Origin: Hetaerina americana
Taxonomy: Eukaryota > Arthropoda > Insecta > Odonata > Calopterygidae
Direction of reading: 5' to 3'
Assembly: GCA_022747635.1 (NCBI GenBank)
Contig: JAKTNV010000011.1
Span: 19,741,481-19,805,480, forward strand
Length of the DNA stretch: 64,000 nucleotides
Positions 57,011-64,000 of the stretch are shown here, in pieces. The translations under genes were made by a program, and so were the position numbers. The stretch's first letter is position 1, and each line of letters opens with the position of its first letter. A model generated the notes under the pieces. It was not told where the DNA came from. It ran no database searches and was given only the letters and a program-made list of their open reading frames with translations.

Positions 57011-57995
57011 AAAAAGAGGCAGGCATTTCATAGCTTGGGGAGACAGGTTTTGCGCACTCCTATGAAAAACCTCACCCCTTTCACCGCCGATTACGTTTTA
57101 AAAGAATCACTGAAAACACATCTAAGGTCAAATGGGCCGCTGTGACCTTAGAAATGTTGTCAGTATTATGTGATTGATTAAATGTTCTTCTTAAATGGAT
57201 CTGTCTTTCGACATGTTCCAATTGAAATCTTCCCTCTCCTTTGTATATTGTGGATTCTGTCTTCATCTGAGCATATTTTCTCCCTTTCTTATACTTGTAA
57301 CCATTCTGAACGTTCTCCTCTGTATTTATCCTTACATTAATGCCTTCTGTACAATCTATGATCCAATATTAATTGGATCATCTGGTATCTCACACACCCC
57401 CATTTCTCACTTTTCCAAGCCATCTCACGTTCTCTATTCCACTCCATTATCACGTTTTACGACATTCCCAATACTTCTCACCCCTCTTCCATACCTACCA
57501 GGATTGGCATCTATGAAAAATATTTAGCAATCCTCTTCCTCAATTCCATTGGAATCCCTCTCTCAACTAGTATTCCTTTCACTAACTTCAATTCTTTCTT
57601 CTCCATTATTCACTGCTTCTTATTTCTCCCCTAGAGGTCACATTGTACCATACTAGTTTCTTAAAATATAAAAAATATGGATCTTGTTCGATTACCTTTC
57701 AACGATAATTTAGCAGCATCTTTCATTTTGCCAACGTGCATAACTTTTATGTTATCAAAAATTATGGTGGAGTTTCAAGTTCTTTACTTAAGCACGTCAT
57801 TCTTTCTGTCAAAAATGTCAATGCTTCTTCTAATTCAGCAATTACAACGTGAATATTTTCACACTTAATGATATTTTTTCCCATACTACTGAAACCGTGT
57901 GTGATTTTTATAGTTCGCTAGCTACCAATTTTTAAGCCCTTATATAAGTATTTGTGTCCGTAATAAGTTATTTGTTAATTATTGGGTGAGAATTT
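57011..57995. other. No clear gene; possible old LINE
   Basis: CT-rich on the plus strand at 57230-57600. The minus-strand reading has LINE-like purine-rich words but no block I can align. A 24-base palindrome lies at 57358-57381. Confidence 0.35.
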
Positions 57996-57999
57996 ATTT

Positions 58000-58390
58000 T
58001 TATTTCTTGTGGAAAAGGATGGAAAAGATAAAATTGAAGGGAGGAAAATTAAACGAAGAAATACTTGGCTTGGTAAAAGGAAAGGAGAATGGATTGTTGG
58101 AAGAAATACAAAGGAGACAGGAATGGTGAATGCAGAGCAATTTTCACTGGCAATTGGATGTTGACGACTGTGTTAGAGGGAAGAACATTGCGTAGACGAA
58201 GAAGGGGGAGGAAACGTACACACGTACAGTTGGACAGATAGAAGAGAAATAGATTGCATGCGGAATTGTGGATTTTAATAGGGTGTGTGATGTGAAATTA
58301 TATCTTGTTGGTCGAGCCAAAAAAATATATGTCTGTTCAGCCTGTGTCCATCCGAAACCTACGTTAAACGGTAGACGACGAAAGTTCATA
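58000..58390 (+). mobile_element. RTE-type LINE, 3' end
   Basis: C-terminus: KIKRRNTWLGKRKGEWIVGR, then GMVNAEQF and a GDWMLTTVLEGR-like run near 58150-58190. Tail: 'gtgtgatgtgaaattatatc', 'cagcctgtgtccatccgaaa' and 'cctacgttaaacggtagac'. A full 3' end. Confidence 0.75.
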
Positions 58391-59584
58391 AAATTAATAT
58401 CTAAATAATAGTTAATGCAAAACTAAATTATGAAATGATCGTCGGCAACATAAAAACTCGTTCGTCTCCAAAGTCTGCCTTTAAATGAAAATATGAGAAG
58501 GGCTAAAATGGAAATAATTTTAATCGCTACGGGTCCACAAGAAATCCGTCCAAAGCAGTTATAAGTTGAATCAATGGCACTTTCTATGAACGATATTATT
58601 CAATTGATTTCAAACATTAATCGTAGAAAAGTGCTTACTCAAGACCCACCCAATCAATCCAAACAATTTAGTTGTCATGGTAATTGGCTGATGGGAAAAC
58701 TTTAAACAGCCTTCGCCATTCACCATGGCTTCCGACGTCCGAGGAATTATTTTGATCTTTATGCTTGTGATTAGAGGACATGAAAAGCTACCAGTCTTCC
58801 TTGTACATGTTACAAGTCAAGTGTTAATTTGTAATGGCTGCGGTCCTGTATCGGTTAAATCTTGGAAACATATTTACCACTATGCCAAACCAAAGCCTAG
58901 AAATACTCTAAAGCTATGCTTTCGCCATCCTAAAAACGGCCTACATTCCTTCTGAAGAGACAGCTCTTGATAGTCTTACTTGTGCCCATACTCTATGACT
59001 AGGACGCAGTTGCAAAAGACCTTAGGACCAATTGGAATTTCATTCCAATAAAAAATGGCATTCGAAAGTAACCTAATTCAATTTTCTTTCAAATTTGCTT
59101 TCTGCATCCACGTAATGATGTAGGACCTCGACGGAAAAATTAGAGCCAATTGTTCAGCTGACATGAATATCTCGAAAAAGAGGTCCTGGAGGGATAATTT
59201 TAGTGGTGGTAATTTTTATCTATTAAATATTTACTTATTATCACAACTCTCCAGTTCTCTTTTAAAATTCTGTTGTTTCGACACATGAACCTTATTCAAT
59301 AGCAATAGCAATTAGCAGTAGCAATTCAAACGTTCCAAAGGTCATAATTTAATAGCTAAGCGTTACAAATTTGCGAGAACGATCACGTTCGAGCTCGCAG
59401 TTAAAAAAACTTCATTTCTCGAGGACAATATTTATCTTTTCAATGCGATATGATACATTGGTACGAATGAGGAGCTGTGTACAACACGATGCAATCCCAT
59501 GATGGACACAGTTTCCCAAATTTGATTCCATTACTGAAACTTACAAATGCATGATATTCCATTTTGTATTTTAACAAATTATGC
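58391..59584. other. No gene recognised
   Basis: AT-rich. A 76-codon frame at 58725-58955 starts in a good context (accatggct) but has no recognisable domain. Confidence 0.4.
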
Positions 59585-60480
59585 GAAACTTTTTCCTCCA
59601 AACCCTCCTATGTGGAGGAAATGACAAAAGAAGCGTAGGAAGAACTGGATAGGAATGAAAATCGGTGGGAAACCAATAATATCAGGTTTGCGGAGGATCA
59701 AGCTTTAGTTAACCTGTCAGCCAATGGGTTGCAAGCATTACTAAGCGCTTAAGAAAGTCAATGTGATAGCTATGATATGAAAATCAATGTAAAAAAACAA
59801 AGCGTTGGATAGTTTTCGAGGAAGAGGAAAACTAAGTTAAATACCAAAGTAGGAGTTTATAAACTAGAGCAGAATGAGTAGTTTAAGTATTTTGGAAGTG
59901 TTTTGGGCCAAAATGATCAAGGTACTAGGTTTATAAGAAGAAGAATTACATTCGGCAATTGCAAGGGAATTGATAACAGGGACGTTGGGTAAGGATTTAA
60001 GAAACAGCTCGACAAAACTTTGATATGGACCGTGATTTTATATGGCGCGGAAACATGGCCATTGAAGCAGGTTGATAGGCGTATTGGAGGCTTATGGGGT
60101 GTGGTTGCGGAGATGGATGGAAGAGGTAAGGTGAACAGAGTGGAAGACAAAGAATGAAGTTCTAGGCATGGTCGGGGAGAAAAGAGGATTGATTATATAT
60201 CATATTGGTAGAAGTTCAAAGGAGGCAGACAAGTTGGATTCAGAGCGTTTTGATTGGCGATGGGATGTTGAAGACTATGACAGAGGGGAGAACTGAAAAG
60301 AAGTAAGATAGGGTTTGGAATTAAACAGGAATGTTGGACGGAATGAAGGGAGGAAGAAGTGTGCGGAAATAAAGAGGGATTTGTTATAGCGCTAGATGTC
60401 AAGTTGAGTCTTGTTAGACGAGAATAAGAAATGTAGACGTGCTTAGTCGGTCTCCGTCCTAACCCTACGTAATTAGTTAA
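59585..60480 (+). mobile_element. RTE-type LINE, longest copy
   Basis: Starts inside reverse transcriptase: NNIRFAEDQALVNLSANGLQ, where AEDQ replaces the usual catalytic YADDQ, so the first Asp of the pair is lost. Then come INVKKQSVG, KTKLNTKVGVYKLEQNE, FKYFGSVLGQNDQGTRF, LIWTVILYGAETWPLKQVDR, and the decayed C-terminus (KRIDYIS, LAMGC). The tail ends near 60478 with 'cctacgtaattag'. Stops and frameshifts are present. The 5' part is missing. Confidence 0.85.
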
Positions 60481-61079
60481 ACTGAATTTTAATAGTGATA
60501 ATGATACATCGCTATACTCATCCCTCCCTACCCTGTCTATGCATCTAAAGCGAAAAGTAATATTTGTAGGGGGAATTAATAGTAAAACAAACAGAGTTAT
60601 CATCAGTAATGCCAGCATTCCAGATGTCTAACATGTTTAAATCCCCTTAATTTAAATATTGGTTAAAACGAGAAGTAGGGTCCTATATTGAATGTATGTT
60701 TTGGTTTCCAGTTGTTATAGTTCCAGTTTTAGTCCTTTAGTTCGAGAACTTTTGAGATATCCATTATGCTCCCATTCCATTATCTTTATGAATTAATTAT
60801 GTTTGTCATCGTGGATTAATAATCAGTGTTGTTTATTCTACATATACATTAATACCTCGCGATGCACCAAAAAGGTGGTCAGCAGTGGGTGCAAGCACCA
60901 TGTAGGGTGCGTGAGGCGCGAGGAAGGGAAAAGAGAAAAAACATTCAAATAAAACCTCCAAAAATGTGCAAATTTATATACTTAAATCCAATCAAAATCA
61001 CACACAAATAATTCATGCACATATTTACAATAACACAAGTGGAACTAGGACTATGAATTGAAATTTCGCAGATGTAACG
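60481..61079. other. No gene recognised
   Basis: AT-rich. Nothing supported. Confidence 0.4.
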
Positions 61080-61205
61080 AATAGGAACGACGGGTAACTT
61101 CCCTGCTAATGAGTGTAATTGCACATGCTGTAAACCTTAGCACTAGGTGAGCACCTTTAACACCCTCACCTATCAAAGGCACCGTAAGGTTGAGGTTTGT
61201 GTTTT
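61080..61205 (+). mobile_element. SINE-A 3' fragment
   Basis: Body and tail: 'aacttccctgctaatgagtg', 'acaccctcacctatcaaagg', 'caccgtaaggttgaggtttg'. The order matches 56425-56510. No head. Confidence 0.6.
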
Positions 61206-61689
61206 TTATAAAGAAAGTGCACGTATTATGACTGAAAACCGGATAAAAAATCCAAGAAAACCATAGATAGCGTCGGAAATTAACGTTTCAAAACCTCTGT
61301 AGTGTGTGGTAGTAGTAGAGGGATCGGGTTGCGGTTCTGCAGTGTTTGTTTTTGGCACGGGTTCCAGTCCGACCCATGGAATAGTTCATTTTTCTTGCTC
61401 ACCAGTAAGGGAGATAGGGAAAACCCGAGTTTCTCCTGGAAATCAAAAAAAATACATATGAGGTTTCCAAACCAATGTGACCCGAAGTTCCCCCTTTTGA
61501 ATCAATTCCGCCGAATAATTTTATTCAACCTCGATTGGAGAGCAGAGACTCGCCCGAATGGATTTACGGGATGGATCGCGCAAAACTTTCCCCATCCCAC
61601 GCGTCGGCATCGGCAAAGGTGGAAGGGAAAGTGAAGAAGAGGTAGGTTCGCCGTGGAGAACGAGTTACTGCAATATCTCGATTTTTTGA
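61206..61689. other. No gene recognised
   Basis: Mixed composition. The plus-strand frame at 61302-61634 (110 codons) shows no domain. Confidence 0.35.
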
Positions 61690-62640
61690 CACGAAAATCG
61701 TCTCCTTCATTTTATTATTTTTTCCCCCCTTTCCGGTGACTTCACATCTCCCCGATGGTGTCGGGGGGGGGGGCGTGATACAAAGGAAGAATGAATGGAT
61801 GTGCCGCGTCCGCTCTCATAATAATATGTATTCTTACCCCGTGGGCTGAAAGGAGGGAGTTCCGCTTCGTGCCCTCAGGTATCTCGCATTTTTAAGATCG
61901 CGGCTCCGAAGTGACGCATGCATATAGTATATATTTCGCCCGAGTGATGTGACTAATTATGGTGACACACATAACGCGGACTCGCGCGCGCACCGTCCTA
62001 TTGTTTTACTTCCGCCGGGAGTTTTTCCCGTCTACGGCGGCAGTTTGTGGGTTGGGCAGGGCAAACGTCGACCACACGTGATCCGCAATGCTAAGAGTGT
62101 CTCGCTTCTCCTCCCTCTCCCTCCTTCCTACTCTCTCTCTCTCTATACGCCCCCTTCCTTCCCCCACTCCGCGTCGACTCAAAACGGGCTCAACTGCATT
62201 TTGATCCGCGCGCACCGCGGTGGGTAAACGTGTCGGGATTTTATAAATCGGATTAGAAATTACTCACAGGGCACTAAACACGGGGAGTCAGCCTCCCACT
62301 CCGAGAGGCGACACGCTGGAAAACCTGACCTACTCTCAATTCCCCTACTACCCGCCTTGGTATTTTTTTTCTCCATCCATCCTACACAAAAGCTTCCTGC
62401 TGAATTTCTATTTTTTTCTCTATATCTCTCTCTCTCTCCCTCTTCATCTGTTCCCTTGATCGAATCTGCCTCATTTTCCCGCGCGTTTCCTTCCGTGTGA
62501 CACTTCCCGATTGGTATTTCGTTCAGACGACCTTCCCACGTCTTACTCCGTCGCATTAATTGAAGGGGAGGGGGGTTGGTAAGTGGTGGTACAGCTGGGG
62601 GAATGGGGGAGGGTGTATGAGTGAGAAGTTCCTGTTCACT
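61690..62640. other. GC-rich island with CT/GA tracts
   Basis: CpG-rich parts at 61800-62230, poly(G) at 61761-61772, (CT)n at 62131-62142 and 62425-62438. Frames on both strands are of low complexity. It may be regulatory. Confidence 0.5.
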
Positions 62641-62904
62641 ATCCCAAATTCTAGTTAGCAGTTTAAAAATCACCGCTCACTTAGTACCAGCACCCACTCT
62701 CGGTCTTCCACGGTGAAACTCGAAGCATTACTTGGGGGCGTAAAACAGTCGTGTATCAGCGTTTAGGCTAACTAAATGCAAGCCATTATCAAACCCAGGA
62801 TGTTTTTTTAGTAGTTGATCTCCGTTCTACATCTTACACGCGATTATTCCGCGTACTCTGTTTCCTTTAGTTGTTGCCCTCGATAAGCTATTTACGTATT
62901 CATT
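62641..62904. other. No gene recognised
   Basis: Short stretch of mixed sequence; nothing supported. Confidence 0.3.
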
Positions 62905-63070
62905 TATGTACTCTGAAAGCCACCGCTAGGGTGCGTGGCAGGGTGTGAATACACACCAGACTAATTTTGGCCCGAATACGTTTGATTCTACCGCGGTCGG
63001 ACAATGTTATTCTGATCCCTTATTGTTCGTGGAAAAAATGACATCTTAAATCTGTTCTACACTTAACTAT
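62905..63070 (-). mobile_element. CR1-like LINE 3' end fragment
   Basis: Minus strand: 3' end words 'gccaccgctagggtgcgtgg' and 'cagggtgtgaatacacacc' on the plus strand, then the C-terminal run that reads as FSTNNKGSE / HCPTAVESNV in shifted frames. Same subfamily as 22962-23250. Confidence 0.7.
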
Positions 63071-63094
63071 CCTATATATCTATGTAGACTATCT

Positions 63095-63098
<4 letters not shown>

Positions 63099-63130
<32 letters not shown>
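63099..63130. repeat. (TA)n microsatellite
   Basis: About 16 units, directly before an inverted repeat arm. Confidence 0.9.
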
Positions 63131-63132
<2 letters not shown>

Positions 63133-63320
63133 GGGCTGACACAATATAACACAAATAGAATAGAATAGCAACATTTAAAAGGACACTCACACGGTAAGTT
63201 GTTCGAGCTTTCGGCCCTCTCAGAGGCCTTCTTCAAGAGAGACTGCTTTTAGAGACTGAGAGAGTCCTTTTAAATGTTGCTATTCTATTCTATTTGTGTT
63301 ATATTGTGTCAGCCCATTAT
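63128..63320. repeat. Inverted repeat, 57-bp perfect arms
   Basis: Arms 63128-63184 and 63264-63320 are exact reverse complements over 57 bases, with a 79-base spacer. The spacer holds a hammerhead-like motif (minus 63209-63236). The perfect arms imply recent origin or gene conversion. Confidence 0.95.
63209..63236 (-). ncRNA. Hammerhead-like core motif
   Basis: Minus strand: TTGAAGA (C3 replaced by T), A, a hairpin with GGCC/GGCC at its base, then GAAA. Downstream 'gtgtgagtgtccttt' is shared with the motif at 63520-63546. Confidence 0.35.
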
Positions 63321-63352
63321 TGTGCCGCTCGTGTGAGTTTTTCCGTACAATC

Positions 63353-63353
63353 G

Positions 63354-63404
<51 letters not shown>
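63353..63404. repeat. (TA)n microsatellite
   Basis: About 25 uninterrupted TA units. Confidence 0.95.
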
Positions 63405-63410
<6 letters not shown>

Positions 63411-63519
63411 CTTCGAAATGGAACGCTCTTCGGCGACACACAAATATATAAAAACACAGATGTAGATTTTTAGAATATAGAGACACAAAGAAAGGACACT
63501 CACAATTTGTTATTTTACG

Positions 63520-63545
63520 TTTCGACAGCACGGCTGTCGTCTTCA

Positions 63546-63546
<1 letters not shown>
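63520..63546 (-). ncRNA. Hammerhead-like core motif, best match
   Basis: Minus strand: CTGAAGA, which fits C3-A9 (CUGANGA) exactly; a hairpin with stem CGACAG/CTGTCG and loop CCGTG; then AAA preceded by the G of the stem (CGAAAC). Downstream 'gtgagtgtccttt' offers a GUC cleavage triplet candidate. Stem I is not found, since (TA)n starts two bases before the core. Confidence 0.45.
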
Positions 63547-63547
<1 letters not shown>

Positions 63548-63604
<57 letters not shown>

Positions 63605-63620
63605 TATATACATATATATA
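63548..63620. repeat. (TA)n microsatellite
   Basis: (TA)n to 63598, then interrupted units to 63620. Confidence 0.95.
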
Positions 63621-63660
63621 AAAAACACTTTTTGAAAGTCTCACGGACGTGAATAATAAT

Positions 63661-63903
63661 GTATAACACTTAGCATTAGTGGGCATAGACAAAAACACAG
63701 AAACACACAAAAAAGAGATTCACTAACTTTCGAATTTTCGGTGGTCGTAGCCACCTTCATCAAGGAAGAGAGGGATAGAACAGTTCTATCCCTCTCTTCC
63801 TTGATGAAGGTGGCTACGACTACCGAAAATTCGAAAGTTAGTGAATCTCTTTTTTGTGTGTTTCTGTGTTTTTGTCTGTATCCACTAGTGCTAAGTGTTA
63901 TAC
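63661..63903. repeat. Large near-perfect palindrome
   Basis: Arms 63661-63781 and 63783-63903 (121 bases each) pair around a single base at 63782 with only a few mismatches. Each arm has the motif TTGATGA, stem GGTGG/C(C/T)ACC, GAAA (minus 63736-63763 and plus 63801-63828). Confidence 0.95.
63801..63828 (+). ncRNA. Hammerhead-like core motif
   Basis: Plus strand: TTGATGA, A, GGTGG, loop ctacga, CTACC, GAAA. In the opposite arm the 3' half of the stem is CCACC. The C-to-T change therefore keeps pairing through a G-U pair. C3 is T in both arms. Confidence 0.4.
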
Positions 63904-63920
63904 AATATATGTATATACAC

Positions 63921-63925
<5 letters not shown>

Positions 63926-63958
<33 letters not shown>
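63926..63958. repeat. (TA)n microsatellite
   Basis: About 16 TA units close to the right edge of the window. Confidence 0.9.
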
Positions 63959-63966
<8 letters not shown>

Positions 63967-64000
63967 ATGTGTATATATACCTAAAATATCCCATAACTAT

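Noticed and set aside
57358..57381. 24-base palindrome atgatccaat/attggatcat
   Set aside because: Short and AT-rich. Palindromes of this size are expected by chance, and nothing adjacent supports a site.
58725..58955. 76-codon frame with good start context
   Set aside because: No known domain and no neighbouring exon. The length is within chance in this much sequence.

Overview
The window looks like non-coding DNA from a large, repeat-rich animal genome, most likely an arthropod. The reasons are mariner transposons of the insect type, many decayed RTE-type and CR1/L2-type LINEs, several tRNA-derived SINE families, long (TA)n tracts and CT/GA-rich islands. I cannot name the lineage. I found no host protein-coding gene that I can support. 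Every recognisable coding sequence belongs to a mobile element, and nearly all are truncated, frameshifted or internally deleted.

Layout. 0-8 kb: RTE fragments, then a mariner relic (about 4.15-6.94 kb) split by a young 5'-truncated CR1/L2-like LINE whose 540-codon reverse transcriptase frame is still open, then an RTE tail and a SINE. 8.8-15 kb: GC/CT-rich islands, a second near-identical CR1 copy in the opposite orientation (11.08-12.06 kb), two copies of a SINE here called SINE-C, and RTE pieces. 15-25 kb: interleaved RTE and CR1 fragments, a fold-back repeat, SINE-A copies and two fold-back copies of SINE-D. 25-38 kb: an internally deleted mariner (25.41-25.97 kb), a CT-rich island, simple repeats, the first block of a GATATCG-rich repeat, and a complete-ended but defective mariner (36.01-37.34 kb) with 150-bp terminal inverted repeats. 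38-52 kb: more LINE debris, further blocks of the GATATCG-rich repeat (one interrupted by an RTE tail), SINE-D and more islands. 52-64 kb: RTE copies (the longest at 59.6-60.5 kb), SINE-A, GC-rich islands and, from 63.1 kb to the end, perfect or near-perfect inverted repeats among (TA)n tracts.

The strongest unusual signal is a set of at least seven short motifs with one architecture: (C/T)TGANGA, a small hairpin, then GAAA. The hairpin sequences differ from site to site but mostly still pair. This is the layout of the hammerhead ribozyme core, and hammerheads of this kind are known from Penelope-like retroelements. Several lie inside inverted repeats or beside (TA)n tracts. I cannot fold or search them here, so the ribozyme reading is a hypothesis. 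Other notable structures are a 17-bp snap-back palindrome at the 5' junction of the CR1 inserted in the mariner relic, SINE fold-backs, and a repeat family rich in CGATA/ATATCG words with a short reading frame shared by two copies.

How the parts relate: the RTE and CR1 elements would supply reverse transcription for their own copies and perhaps for the SINEs. The mariners here encode no intact transposase. GC-rich islands recur every 4-10 kb and are the best places to look for promoters or enhancers of a neighbouring or surrounding host gene.
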